A stretch of DNA of 64,000 nt from Burkholderia stagnalis. Lineage in GTDB: Bacteria; Pseudomonadota; Gammaproteobacteria; Burkholderiales; Burkholderiaceae. Under the pieces are notes generated by a model that made no database searches, was not told where the DNA came from, and saw only the letters and a list, made by a program, of their open reading frames with translations. Of the stretch, positions 25,372 to 35,018 are shown one piece after another. The first letter of the stretch is position 1; each line of letters opens with the position of its first letter. Location: assembly GCF_902830275.1 (NCBI RefSeq), contig NZ_CADESW010000026.1, positions 48,691 to 112,690 on the forward strand, given 5' to 3'. Position numbers and translations under genes: made by a program.

Positions 25372-27261
25372 ATGTCGATCGTTGGCCGAATCATGGTTCC
25401 AGACGCCGCTTCGATTGCAGAGAAACAGGCCGCGCTCGATCGGCAGTTCGACATCGTGCTCAAGCCGGTTTCCCATCCGGAGCTGAGCGAGATCCGGATC
25501 GACAAGGCGCTGTTCGCCGTCGGACGGACGAACACGCCGTTCGCGTCCGCGCCGCCCGAGCGGGTGGCCGACCTGTCGCGCCGGCATGCGCGCATCTTCT
25601 TCGAAGGCAGCGCGGCCTATGTCGCCGATCTCGGCAGCAAGAACGGCACGGCCGTCAACGGCGTCGACGTCGGCGACAAGCCGCACCTGCTGCGCGACGG
25701 CGACGAGCTGCGATTCGCCGGCACGCTGGCGTACCGCGTCGCGTTCGTGCCGCGCGCGACGCACCGGCCGGCGCGGCCGGCCGTCGTCACGCTGTCGCCC
25801 GAGCGCGGCGATCTCGGCCTGCAACCGGTCATCATTACCGCCTTCCCGTTCCTCGTCAGCAAGACTGACGACACCTTCGCCTGCTACCGGAACGCGTATC
25901 CGCATCAGGTCAACTACCTGTCCCGGCGTCATGCGCACCTCTACGTGCAGGACGGCGACGTCTTCGTCGAAGATCTCGGGAGTACGAACGGGACCTTCGT
26001 CGACGGCCGGCGCCTCGACGAGCATGCGGTGCCGCTCGCCGACGGCGCGATGCTCGCGTTCGGCGGCGATCACTTCGTCTATCGGGTCGGCATGCAGCGC
26101 GAGCCGGGGCCGGACGCCACCATCACCGCCACGTCGTCGCCCGGCGCCGGCGCGAATGCGGCCGTCGAGGACGCCGACCGGACGACCTTCGTCGATACCG
26201 CGCATTCGTTCCTCGACATCTTCTGCACGGTGCCGGCCGTTCAGCAGGACGACGAGGTGAACCCGCACGCCGCGCAAGGCGCCGCCGAAACCGCGCATGA
26301 CACACGCCGCCGGCGCGGCAGGTTCCTGGTGTTCCTGTCGGAGCTGAGCGAGGCGTTCGGCGGCAGCGGGCGCGTCGACGTGCGCCGGCTCGGCTGGTGG
26401 AGCGGCGGGCTGCTCGCCGTGGTCGTCGCGCTGCTCGCGACGCTGTATTTCCAGGACGCGCCGCTGCGCGAGATGCGCGCGCTGCTGGCGCGCGGCGACG
26501 CCGCGCAGGCGGCGCAGCTCGCCGACCGCCATCTCGCGAACGATCCGGACGATACGGCGTTCCTCGCGCTCGGCACCGAGGCGCTCGTCCGGTCGACCGT
26601 ACCGGGCTGGATCGCCGCGATGAACGCGCGCGCATTCGACCGCGCCCGCGCCGTCGTGCAGGACATGCGCACGCTGGCCCGCCACAATGCCGACGCGCGG
26701 CCGCTCGTCGACGAGATTGCATGGATCGGCGAGCTGCAGGCGTTCGTTGCCGGCCGCGGCGGGCCGGAGGCGCCGATCCGCATCTACCGCGACGAAGCGC
26801 CGATCAAGGCATTGACCGGCCGCTGGAACGACGACCCGGGCGCGCATCAGCGGCTGCTCGACCGGATTTCGTCATACGTTCCCGCGTTCGGCGCGCGGTA
26901 TGCCGACGCGCTCAGCCAGCTGCGCAAGCTGCAAAGCGACAACTCCGTCTACGTGGCCGCGCTCGAACGCTTGCAGCGCGCGATCGCGTCGGCGCTCGAC
27001 GACGACCGGCTCGACGGTCTTCCGGCGCTGCTCGCCGACTACGAGCAGCGCTATCCGCGCCTCGGCGGCCTCGATGCCGTGCGGGCCGATCTGCAGCAGT
27101 ACACGCAGTTCGAAAGCGACGCGCGGGCCGGGCACGGGCCGGCCGTGCTGGATCGCCTCAGGCAGTTCCGCTTCGCGACGCCGCCGTTCGCGGCCCATGT
27201 CGCGACGCTGGAACGGCTCGCTTCCTCGGGAGGGCGCGGTGAAGCTCGACAGTCTCCTTAA
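25372..27261 (+). CDS. Double-FHA membrane protein
   Basis: A 629-aa inner-membrane protein. Two forkhead-associated domains occupy about residues 40-130 and 150-240, each with the phosphothreonine-binding core (LSRRHAR, then LGSKNGT; LSRRHAH, then LGSTNGT). One membrane helix follows (about 340-362), then a roughly 265-aa periplasmic helical domain without a recognised fold. An ATG at 25393 is an alternative; the ATGA-coupled frame from 25198 gives an unlikely N-terminus. FHA domains bind phosphothreonine, so this is the natural receiver of the Ser/Thr kinase encoded at 36812. It sits between exporter genes, so it probably gates secretion. Confidence 0.85.
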   Translation: MSIVGRIMVPDAASIAEKQAALDRQFDIVLKPVSHPELSEIRIDKALFAVGRTNTPFASAPPERVADLSRRHARIFFEGSAAYVADLGSKNGTAVNGVDVGDKPHLLRDGDELRFAGTLAYRVAFVPRATHRPARPAVVTLSPERGDLGLQPVIITAFPFLVSKTDDTFACYRNAYPHQVNYLSRRHAHLYVQDGDVFVEDLGSTNGTFVDGRRLDEHAVPLADGAMLAFGGDHFVYRVGMQREPGPDATITATSSPGAGANAAVEDADRTTFVDTAHSFLDIFCTVPAVQQDDEVNPHAAQGAAETAHDTRRRRGRFLVFLSELSEAFGGSGRVDVRRLGWWSGGLLAVVVALLATLYFQDAPLREMRALLARGDAAQAAQLADRHLANDPDDTAFLALGTEALVRSTVPGWIAAMNARAFDRARAVVQDMRTLARHNADARPLVDEIAWIGELQAFVAGRGGPEAPIRIYRDEAPIKALTGRWNDDPGAHQRLLDRISSYVPAFGARYADALSQLRKLQSDNSVYVAALERLQRAIASALDDDRLDGLPALLADYEQRYPRLGGLDAVRADLQQYTQFESDARAGHGPAVLDRLRQFRFATPPFAAHVATLERLASSGGRGEARQSP

Positions 27262-28648
27262 GCGCGCGCGGCAGGCGCCCCCCCCTGAGCCGCCGCGCTC
27301 GCTCGGCGAGGCGCTGGAGGATCACAGCGCCGAAGGGATCGCGATCCTGACGGCGCGGCCGTGGCGGCTCACGCAGGCGGCCATCCTCGCGATGGTCGGG
27401 CTCGTCGTGTGCGCGCTGCTGTGGTCGTTCGTCGGCCGCGCCGACGTGATCGTGACCGCGCAGGGCGCGCTCGCGCCGGAGTCCGAGGTGCGCCGCATCT
27501 ACGCGCCGGTCGACGGCGAGCTCGTGGACATCTATATCGCCGAAGGCCAGCCGGTCGAGAAGAACGACGTGATCGGCCGGATCAACGCGCGCGGCGCGAT
27601 CGAGGCCGCGACCAACGCGCTCGACGCGCGGCTCAAGCTCGACGACGCGGAGCGCGAGTGGAAGCAGTTCCCGGACAAGAAACAGCTGATGGAGCGCAAG
27701 GCCGACGCGCTGAAGCAGCAGATCGAGGTCGAGGAGCACATCCACCAGAACCGCATCGCCGAGGGCACCAGCAAGCTCGCGCAATCGCAGCGCGCGCAGG
27801 TCGACGAAGCGCGCAGCAATATCGACAACGCGCGCCACGCGCTCGATCTCGCGAAGGACGAACAGGACAAGTACGCGCGCCTGTTCGCGCTGCCGGGCGG
27901 CGGCGGCGTGTCGCAGAGCCAGGTTGAGCAGAAGCGCAGCGCGTACCTGCAGGCCCAGGACAGCTACCGCGTCGCGCAGGCGCGGCTCACGCAGCTCGAG
28001 GCGCAGCAGAGCCACGAGTTCGCGCAGGCGAAGGCGCAGCTCGAAGGCAGCGGCGGGACGCTGGCGGGGCTGCGCATCCAGTACGACGCGACCGTGCGCG
28101 ACATCGCGAACACCGAGGAGAAGCTGCGCCTGCAGGTGCAGACGGCGCGCCTCGCCGCCGATGCCGCCGCGCGCATCCGCTTCGAGAACATCGACAAGGA
28201 CAATTTCCTGCTGGTGCTGGCGCCCGTTTCCGGCGTGATCACCGACGTGACCACGACGCAGCCCGGCGACAAGATCCTCGCCAACACGCCGCTCGGCAGC
28301 ATCGCGCCGTCCGACGCGCGGCCGGTGGTGAAGGTCGCGATCGCGGAGCAGGACCGCGCCTTCCTGCGAGAAGGCCTGGCCGTGAAACTCAAGTTCAATG
28401 CGTTTCCGTATCAGCGCTACGGCGTGGTGGACGGCACGCTCGAATACATTTCGCCGGCCACCAAGCCGCAGGCGCAGACGAAGGAACCCGTCTACGAAGG
28501 CCGCGTGGCGCTGGCGCGCGACGCCTACGTGATCGCCGGCACGAAGTACCCGCTGCGCTACGGGATGACGGCCACGGCGGAAATCGTGGTGCGCGAGCGC
28601 CGGCTGATCGGGTTCGCGCTGGACCCGTTCCGGCAGATCGCTGGCTGA
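27239..28648 (+). CDS. HlyD-family membrane-fusion adaptor
   Basis: A 469-aa periplasmic adaptor of a type I exporter. A membrane helix at about residues 42-66 is followed by the first lipoyl half (YAPVDGELVDIYIAEGQPVEKND), a long coiled-coil hairpin, the second lipoyl half (LVLAPVSGVITDVTTTQPGD) and a beta-barrel. The start is a GTG at 27239 with GGAGGG just upstream, overlapping the FHA gene by 23 bp, which indicates coupling. It should bridge the ABC exporter and the TolC-like duct. Confidence 0.92.
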   Translation: MKLDSLLKRARQAPPPEPPRSLGEALEDHSAEGIAILTARPWRLTQAAILAMVGLVVCALLWSFVGRADVIVTAQGALAPESEVRRIYAPVDGELVDIYIAEGQPVEKNDVIGRINARGAIEAATNALDARLKLDDAEREWKQFPDKKQLMERKADALKQQIEVEEHIHQNRIAEGTSKLAQSQRAQVDEARSNIDNARHALDLAKDEQDKYARLFALPGGGGVSQSQVEQKRSAYLQAQDSYRVAQARLTQLEAQQSHEFAQAKAQLEGSGGTLAGLRIQYDATVRDIANTEEKLRLQVQTARLAADAAARIRFENIDKDNFLLVLAPVSGVITDVTTTQPGDKILANTPLGSIAPSDARPVVKVAIAEQDRAFLREGLAVKLKFNAFPYQRYGVVDGTLEYISPATKPQAQTKEPVYEGRVALARDAYVIAGTKYPLRYGMTATAEIVVRERRLIGFALDPFRQIAG

Positions 28649-28667
28649 TGGACCTAAGGGGAACGAC

Positions 28668-29420
28668 ATGACGGCAATCGTGCGTATCGACGACGAGGTG
28701 ATCGGCACCGATGATTTCATCCGCGTGCTGAAGCTCACCGGGCAGTTCGAGGGCCTCGTCGAACAGCAGGTTCGCGACCGCCTGACGGTGAACGCGGCGA
28801 AGAAGATGGGCATGCAGGTCACGCCCGAGGAGATCCAGGAGCGCGCCGACCAGTTCCGCCGCGTGCGCGGCCTGCACCGCGCCGCGGACATGAACCGCTA
28901 CCTGGACGTGTTCGGCATCAGCCTCGACGAGTTCGAGCGGTTCATCACCGACACGCTGTACCAGGAGAAAACGCTCGACACGGTGTGCAGCGACGCGGCC
29001 GTCGAAGCGTACTTCAAGCTCAATTCGCCGAAGTTCGACAGCATCGAGGTCAGCCACATCGTGCTGGATTCGGAAGGCAAGGCGCGCGAGATGATGGCGA
29101 TCCTGGAGGACGACCCGGACAGCTTCGGCGACATGGCGCGCGAGCATTCGATCGCCGACACGAGCCAGCGCGGCGGGGTGATCGGCAAGGTGCTGCGCGG
29201 CTCGCTGAAGACGGATATCGAGGCCAAGGTGTTCAACGCGCATGTGGGCGACCTGCTCGGGCCGTTCGCGGCGCCCGACGGCTCGTTCTTCGAGATCTTC
29301 TCGGTCACCGCGAAACATCCGGCCGCGCTCGACGCCGACGTCGCGTCGGAAGTGCGCCGCCTGCTCCGCGAGGAATGGCTCGCCGAGCGTGCGCAGGAAC
29401 ACATCATCGAAGCACGCTGA
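28668..29420 (+). CDS. PpiC-type peptidyl-prolyl isomerase
   Basis: A 250-aa parvulin-like protein without a signal peptide. A SurA/PrsA-like helical N-terminal part (residues 1-115) precedes a PpiC domain (about 125-215) with VSHIVLDSEGKA, SFGDMAREHSIADTSQRGGVIG and FAAPDGSFFEIF signatures. Cytosolic isomerases next to C39 exporters may keep precursor peptides export-competent; that role is inferred. It lies 19 bp after the adaptor gene and 18 bp before the exporter gene. Confidence 0.88.
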   Translation: MTAIVRIDDEVIGTDDFIRVLKLTGQFEGLVEQQVRDRLTVNAAKKMGMQVTPEEIQERADQFRRVRGLHRAADMNRYLDVFGISLDEFERFITDTLYQEKTLDTVCSDAAVEAYFKLNSPKFDSIEVSHIVLDSEGKAREMMAILEDDPDSFGDMAREHSIADTSQRGGVIGKVLRGSLKTDIEAKVFNAHVGDLLGPFAAPDGSFFEIFSVTAKHPAALDADVASEVRRLLREEWLAERAQEHIIEAR

Positions 29421-29438
29421 TCACGGAGAACCGCACCG

Positions 29439-32400
29439 ATGGACGCCCAAGCCCCCGCTCCGGCCAGCACCCCGTCGCTCGCGGCGTTTCTCGCGTCGGT
29501 GGAGCCGCTGTCGCTGTTCTCGCGCGACGAACTCGATCGGATGGCCGCGCATGCGCAGGCGCGCACCTACGCGTTCGGCGACACCGTCTGCAACCGCGGC
29601 GAGGCGGCCGAGGGCCTGTACGTGCTGCGATCGGGGGCCGTGCGCCTGATCGCCGACGAGCGCGGCAAGGAAACCAGCGTCGGCGTGCGCAAGGAGCGCG
29701 AGGTGTTCGGCGAGATGGCGATGCTGCGCGACTGCCGGCACGAGGTGTCGGTGCGCGCGTCGACCAAGACCGAGGTGCTGTGCATCCCGCGCAGCGCGAT
29801 CGAGCCGATCCTGCGCGACAATCCCGCCGCGCAGTCGTTCGTGACGAGCTACGTCGCGATCAGCTCGGCCGGCGGTTTCGTCACGCGCCTGTTCGACCTG
29901 CGCGGCAAGCTGACGCGTGCCGAGCTGGAGGAATACGTGTCGAGCGTCGGCGTGAAGCGCGTCGCGGCCGGCAAGGAGATCGTCCGGCAGGGGCCCGGCG
30001 GCGACCTGCGGCTGTACGTCGTGCGCCAGGGCGAGGTGAGCGTGTCGTGCCACGAGGACGGCAACGACTATCCGCTCGCGACGCTCGGCGCCGGCGAGAT
30101 CTTCGGCGAGCGCGCGTGCCTGCTGCGGCAGGAGCAGGCGGCGACCGTCACCGCCGTCACCGATACGCGCCTGCTCGTCATCCCGGAAAAAACCGTGCAC
30201 GTGATGCTCGAGCGCAACCCGAAATTGCGCGAGGTGCTCGAGGAGCGCATCCGTTTCGTCGACCACGAACTGCAGCGGCAGAAGAAGCTCGCCGAACGGC
30301 GCCGCCGCCCGCTGCAGATCGATATCGGCGCCGACGCCGCGTTCGGCGAGCGCATGATCAAGCGTTTCGTGCTGGTCGAGCAGGCGGAGGAGATGGATTG
30401 CGGGGCGGCATGCCTCGCGATGATCTGCCGTCACTACGGCATCGCGATGACGCTCGGCAAGCTGCGCGATCTGGCGAACGTGACGACGCAGGGCGCGACG
30501 CTCGACAGTCTCGCGCGCACCGGCGAGGCGGTCGGCTTCGCGACGCGCGGCGTGCAGTGCACGTACGAGGCGCTGCTCGGGTTCGACCTGCCGTTCATCG
30601 TGCACTGGGAGGGGTATCACTACGTCGTCGTGTACGGCGTGTCGAAGTCGTGGGTGCGGATCGCCGATCCGGCGCTCGGCTTCAGGAAGCTGAGCGTCGA
30701 GGCGTTCGAGCGCGGCTGGAGCGGCACCTGCCTGCTGTTCACCGCGAACGCGCAGGCGGCGCCGCAGGCCGAGTCGCGTTCGCCGTGGGTGCGCTTCATC
30801 GGCTATCTGCGCCCTTACCGGAAGATCCTCGCGCATCTGTTCCTGGCGACCTTCGTGATCCAGGTGCTGGGCGTCATCCCGCCGCTCATCATCCAGAGCG
30901 TGCTGGACGGGGTGATCGTGCACCAGAACGTCAGCCTGCTGCACCTGCTGATTGCCGGGCTCGTGATTTCGCACGTGTTCACTCAGCTGATGACCACGAT
31001 CCGCGCGCATCTGTCCAACTTCATGGTGCGCAGTCTCGACTTCGCGATGATGTCGCAGTTCTACAAACATACGATGTCGCTGCCGTATTCGTTCTTCGCG
31101 CGCCGCAAGAGCGGGGACGTGTTCGCGCGCTTCCAGGAAAACCAGACGATCCGCGCGTTCCTGACGGAGTCCACCGTCACCACCGTGCTCAATCTTCTGA
31201 TGATCTTCATCTACTTCACGATCATGTTCCTCTACAACGTGAAGATGACGCTGGTGCTGATCGCCTTCGTGATCCCGATCATGGCGCTCACCGCGCTCGC
31301 GACGCCGAAGCTGAAAGGCTATGCGCGCGAGGTGTTCGCCGCGTCCACCGATGCGAAGTCGCTGCTGATGGAGACCCTCGGCGGCGTCGAGACCGTGAAG
31401 GGCATGGGCATCGAGCGGTCGGTGCGGCTGAAGTGGGAGCGCAAGTATGCGAAGGCGCTCGACGTCCAGTACCGCGCGCAGGCATTCCATATCGTGGTGG
31501 CGCTGGGCAGCCAGCTGCTGAATGCGGCGACCACCATCGTGATCCTGTGGGTCGGCGCGAATCTCGTGCTCGCGCATGAACTCAGCATCGGGCAACTGAT
31601 CGCCTTCAATGCGTTCATGGGCAGCGTGCTGGCGCCGCTGATGGGGCTCGTCGGCATGTGGAGCCTGATGAACGACGCGGCGGTGGCGATGGAGCGCCTC
31701 GGCGACGTCCTCGACATCGAGCCCGAGCAGCAGCCGTCCGAACTCGCGTCGCGCGTGCTGCTGCCCGACCTGCAGGGCGACATCAGCTTCGACGGCGTGT
31801 ATTTCCGCTATGGCGGCAACGAAACGCCTTACGTGCTCGAGAACATCAACTGCACGATCAAGCGCGGCGAGATGGTGGCGATCGTCGGGCGCAGCGGCTC
31901 GGGGAAAACCACGCTGGCGAAGCTGCTGGTGGGCTTTTATGCGCCCACCGACGGGAAGATCGTGGTCGACGGCTACGACATGAGCGCGATCGACAAGGCC
32001 TATTTCCGTGCGCAGATCGGCTACGTGATGCAGTCCAACCTGGTGTTTTCCGGATCGATCGCCGAGAACATCGCCTGCGGCGACGCGAGCCCCGACTGGC
32101 GCCGCATGGAGGAGGTGGCCCGGATGGCCGATGCGCATGCATTCATCAGCAAATTGCCGCTCGGCTACGAGCAGGTGGTGGGCGAGCGCGGCGTGGGCCT
32201 GTCGGGCGGCCAGATCCAGCGGCTGTGCATCGCACGCGCGCTGTATCACGACCCGCGCCTGCTCGTGTTCGACGAGGCGACCTCGTCGCTCGACACGCAG
32301 TCGGAGAGCAACATCCTCGCGAACATGCACGAGATCCTGCAAGGGCGCACGGCGGTGATCATCGCGCACCGGCTCAGCACCATCATGCGTGCCGACAAGA

Positions 32401-32510
32401 TCCTCGTCCTGTACGAAGGCGCGATCGTCGAACAGGGCTCGCACGACGAACTGGTGGCCCTCAAGGGCATGTATTACCAGCTCGTGCAGAAACAGCTGGG
32501 CACGACATGA
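29439..32510 (+). CDS. Peptidase-containing ABC exporter with two cNMP domains
   Basis: A 1023-aa exporter half-transporter. Two cyclic-nucleotide-binding folds (about residues 15-130 and 155-275) precede a C39 peptidase domain (about 305-435) with its triad intact: Cys-321 in MDCGAAC, His in GYHYVVV and Asp in ADPAL. Six membrane helices follow (about 455-725), then the ATPase with Walker A at 817-825, LSGGQ signature, and LLVFDEATSSLD Walker B. Such exporters cut double-glycine leaders and pass the mature peptide through the membrane. The tandem nucleotide-binding domains suggest control by cAMP or a related ligand. The stop overlaps the sigma-54 activator by ATGA. Confidence 0.95.
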   Translation: MDAQAPAPASTPSLAAFLASVEPLSLFSRDELDRMAAHAQARTYAFGDTVCNRGEAAEGLYVLRSGAVRLIADERGKETSVGVRKEREVFGEMAMLRDCRHEVSVRASTKTEVLCIPRSAIEPILRDNPAAQSFVTSYVAISSAGGFVTRLFDLRGKLTRAELEEYVSSVGVKRVAAGKEIVRQGPGGDLRLYVVRQGEVSVSCHEDGNDYPLATLGAGEIFGERACLLRQEQAATVTAVTDTRLLVIPEKTVHVMLERNPKLREVLEERIRFVDHELQRQKKLAERRRRPLQIDIGADAAFGERMIKRFVLVEQAEEMDCGAACLAMICRHYGIAMTLGKLRDLANVTTQGATLDSLARTGEAVGFATRGVQCTYEALLGFDLPFIVHWEGYHYVVVYGVSKSWVRIADPALGFRKLSVEAFERGWSGTCLLFTANAQAAPQAESRSPWVRFIGYLRPYRKILAHLFLATFVIQVLGVIPPLIIQSVLDGVIVHQNVSLLHLLIAGLVISHVFTQLMTTIRAHLSNFMVRSLDFAMMSQFYKHTMSLPYSFFARRKSGDVFARFQENQTIRAFLTESTVTTVLNLLMIFIYFTIMFLYNVKMTLVLIAFVIPIMALTALATPKLKGYAREVFAASTDAKSLLMETLGGVETVKGMGIERSVRLKWERKYAKALDVQYRAQAFHIVVALGSQLLNAATTIVILWVGANLVLAHELSIGQLIAFNAFMGSVLAPLMGLVGMWSLMNDAAVAMERLGDVLDIEPEQQPSELASRVLLPDLQGDISFDGVYFRYGGNETPYVLENINCTIKRGEMVAIVGRSGSGKTTLAKLLVGFYAPTDGKIVVDGYDMSAIDKAYFRAQIGYVMQSNLVFSGSIAENIACGDASPDWRRMEEVARMADAHAFISKLPLGYEQVVGERGVGLSGGQIQRLCIARALYHDPRLLVFDEATSSLDTQSESNILANMHEILQGRTAVIIAHRLSTIMRADKILVLYEGAIVEQGSHDELVALKGMYYQLVQKQLGTT

Positions 32511-33829
32511 AACTCTTCGACCCGCACGGATTCGGCAACTCCGCTGTCTCGTATGGCGGCCTGCTCGAGAAGATCGAGATCCTGCGCTCGATGCTGCGCT
32601 GGGCGCCCAGGCTCGAGCGCGCCGACATCGAGAAACTGCTCAATCAGGCGAACGTGCTGCGCGACGAAGTCATGCAGATGTCGCGCAAGGAACGCTTCGT
32701 CGAGGCGGCCGTGGCCGCGCCGGACACGCCCGACACAGCCGCCGACGCGCCTGAAGCGGTCGCGCCTGCGGCACGCCGGCGCCGGCAGGCGCTGATCGAG
32801 CGCAGCTTCATCTTCGAGGGGATCTTCGGCGACAATCCGAAGCTGCTCGCCGCGCTCGAAATTGCCGAAAAGGCCGCGCCGACCGATCTGCCCGTGCTGA
32901 TCGACGGCGAGAGCGGGACCGGCAAGGAACTGATGGCGAAGGTCATCCACGCGAACGGCGCGCGCGCCGACCGGCCCTACATCTCGGTGAACTGCGGCGC
33001 GATTCCCGACAACCTGCTCGAATCCGAGCTGTTCGGGCATCGGCGCGGCGCGTTCACGGGCGCGTCGAACGATCGCAAGGGCAAGTTCGAGAGCGCGCAC
33101 ACCGGCACGATCTTCCTCGACGAGATCGGCGAATTGCCGCTGTCGGGCCAGGTCAAGCTGCTGCGCGTGCTGGAATCGCACGAGATCCAGCGGGTCGGCT
33201 CGGACGAGCCGATCACCGTCGATACGCGCATCGTCGCCGCCACCAACAAGAATCTGCGGAAGCTGAGCGAGCAGGGGCTCTTTCGCGAGGACCTGTTCTA
33301 CCGCCTGAGCGTCATTCATCTGACGTTGCCGGCGCTGCGCGAGCGTCGCGACGAAATTCCGCTGCTGCTCGCGTACTTCGGCGACGAGGCGGCGGGGGCG
33401 CTCAAGCGCAGGCCGATCAAGACGACGCCGAAGCTGCGCGACTTCCTGCTCGCCTACGCGTATCCGGGCAACATCCGCGAATTGCGCAACCTCGTCTACC
33501 GTCTGTCGTGCCTGGCCGGCGAGGTCGCGGATATCGAGCACCTGCCCGAGGACATCCGCCCGAAAGCCGCGTCGAGCCTCATGCGTGCGACCGAAGACGC
33601 TGCGCCGGGCAGGCCGATGTCGCTCAGCGACGCGAAGCGCGCCGCCAGCGACGAGGCGGAGCGCGCGTTTCTCGAACGCGGGCTGCAGGAGACGGGCGGC
33701 ACCGTCGCCGAACTGGCGCGCCGTTGCGAGATGAACCGGTCGCACCTGCAGATGCTGCTCAAGAAGCACGGCATCCGTTCGAAAGCGTTCCGTCATCCGG
33801 ACGGCGCGACGCCCGACAAGGAGGCGTAA
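32507..33829 (+). CDS. Sigma-54 activator without receiver domain
   Basis: A 440-aa bacterial enhancer-binding protein. The N-terminal 95 residues are a short helical region, not a two-component receiver, GAF or PAS domain. The AAA+ domain (about 100-335) has Walker A GESGTGKE, the sigma-54 contact loop GAFTGA and Walker B IFLDEIGE; a Fis-type helix-turn-helix closes the protein (about 395-430). It is translationally coupled to the exporter gene. The likely targets are the GG-N10-GC promoters ahead of the exporter operon and the leader-peptide genes. How its activity is switched is not visible. Confidence 0.92.
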   Translation: MKLFDPHGFGNSAVSYGGLLEKIEILRSMLRWAPRLERADIEKLLNQANVLRDEVMQMSRKERFVEAAVAAPDTPDTAADAPEAVAPAARRRRQALIERSFIFEGIFGDNPKLLAALEIAEKAAPTDLPVLIDGESGTGKELMAKVIHANGARADRPYISVNCGAIPDNLLESELFGHRRGAFTGASNDRKGKFESAHTGTIFLDEIGELPLSGQVKLLRVLESHEIQRVGSDEPITVDTRIVAATNKNLRKLSEQGLFREDLFYRLSVIHLTLPALRERRDEIPLLLAYFGDEAAGALKRRPIKTTPKLRDFLLAYAYPGNIRELRNLVYRLSCLAGEVADIEHLPEDIRPKAASSLMRATEDAAPGRPMSLSDAKRAASDEAERAFLERGLQETGGTVAELARRCEMNRSHLQMLLKKHGIRSKAFRHPDGATPDKEA

Positions 33830-33864
33830 GCGTCGCGCTTGGTCTCCTGGTCGATCGGCGTCGA

Positions 33865-34635
33865 TCAGAGCCGCACGGCGGGATTGGCGAGCGTGCGGTC
33901 GGACGCATCGGGGTCGTCCGCGCGGATCACGATGGCGGTGACGTTGTCCCGCCCGCCGTTGAGCAATGCGAGGTCGACGAGCAGGTCCGTCGCGCGCGCG
34001 CAATCGCCGCACGCGAGGGCGGCCGAGATGTCGGCTTCGTCCAGCTCGTTGCTCAGGCCATCGCTGCACAGCAGGAACATGTCGCCGTCGCACACGTCGA
34101 TGCGCCGTTCGTCGAGATGCAGCCGCTCGGACGCGCCGACGGCGCGCGTGATCAGGTGCAATGCCGGATGATGGCGCGCCTGCTGCGCGCTCAGGTGGCC
34201 CTGCGCCTGCAGTTGCGCGACGTGGCTGTGATCGCGCGTGAGCTGCGTCAGGTGCGCGTCGCGGTACAGGTAGATCCGGCTGTCTCCGGCCCAGACCCAG
34301 CCGCATTGACGGCCGCTCGCGAGCAGCACCGCCACCGTGCTGCCGATCATGCGCACGCCGCGCTGGGCGGCCGATTCGCGCAGGCGTGCGTTGACTTCAT
34401 CGAGCGCGGTGCGCGCGGCCTCGATGAAGTCCGCCAGCGTGTCCGGGGCCGCCAGCTGTTCCAGCGCCTGCACGATCGTCCGGCTCGCGAGATCGCCGGC
34501 CGAATGGCCGCCCATGCCGTCCGCAACGGCCCACAGGCCACGGTGCGGCAACGCGAGGCAGTCGTCTTCGTTGATCTCGCGAACGCGGCCCACGTCAGTG
34601 CGCGAAGCCGACGTCCATTGCAGTTCTGCGCTCAC
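33865..34635 (-). CDS. PP2C-type Ser/Thr phosphatase
   Basis: A 256-aa PPM/PP2C phosphatase with the metal-binding motifs in order: ReiNEDD (residues 17-25), VADGMGGH, WAGDSRIYL, CSDGLSNELDE and GGRDNVTAIV. It closely resembles PppA, which reverses threonine phosphorylation in type VI secretion. The start is a GTG with AAGGA upstream. It lies 34 bp after the leader-peptide gene at 34670-34954 on the same strand, so the two are probably co-transcribed. Confidence 0.9.
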   Translation of the reverse strand: MSAELQWTSASRTDVGRVREINEDDCLALPHRGLWAVADGMGGHSAGDLASRTIVQALEQLAAPDTLADFIEAARTALDEVNARLRESAAQRGVRMIGSTVAVLLASGRQCGWVWAGDSRIYLYRDAHLTQLTRDHSHVAQLQAQGHLSAQQARHHPALHLITRAVGASERLHLDERRIDVCDGDMFLLCSDGLSNELDEADISAALACGDCARATDLLVDLALLNGGRDNVTAIVIRADDPDASDRTLANPAVRL

Positions 34636-34669
34636 GGCGCGCCATTCCTTTCATTCGCGTGAACAGGCG

Positions 34670-34954
34670 CTAGACGAGCCGGTTCCGGCCGTCCGCGCCA
34701 ACCCCGACCACGATGTTCGCGCCGGGCGCCGAGTTGGTGACGTCGATGTTCTGGATCTGGTTGAGCACCTGGTTCGCATAGAACGTGTTGTACGTCTGAT
34801 AGAGGTTGACGACGGGCCCGAACGCCGGAGCCGGGGGCGCGTAGGGCTGGATCCAGCCGAATACCCACGGCGCGCCTGCGCCGCGGATGAACGACATCGT
34901 CTTGCGATCGATGTCGTGCTGCATGTGAAGGTCGGTAATCGCGAGCGAGGTCAT
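34670..34954 (-). CDS. Putative exported peptide with GA-type leader
   Basis: A 94-aa small protein. The first 26 residues match the leaders of the other three small genes: Leu-4, Ile-6, Asp-8, Leu-9, Arg-17, Met-20 and Gly-25 agree, ending in Gly-Ala instead of Gly-Gly. The mature part would be about 68 residues, rich in Pro, Tyr, Asn and Val. The ATG is preceded by GGAGA. A consensus-grade sigma-54 promoter lies 49 bp upstream. Predicted substrate of the C39 exporter; whether it is a toxin, signal or structural peptide cannot be told. Confidence 0.78.
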   Translation of the reverse strand: MTSLAITDLHMQHDIDRKTMSFIRGAGAPWVFGWIQPYAPPAPAFGPVVNLYQTYNTFYANQVLNQIQNIDVTNSAPGANIVVGVGADGRNRLV

Positions 34955-35002
34955 GATGAGTCTCCGTATGGGGGGCTGGCCGACGGACCGGTACCCGATA
35001 CG

Positions 35003-35018
35003 TGCAAACCTCGTGCCA
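35003..35018 (-). promoter_or_regulatory. Consensus sigma-54 promoter of leader-peptide gene
   Basis: On the minus strand the sequence reads TGGCACG-AGGT-TTGCA, a full match to the sigma-54 consensus. It lies 49 bp ahead of the ATG at 34954. The strongest promoter match of the set. Confidence 0.9.
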
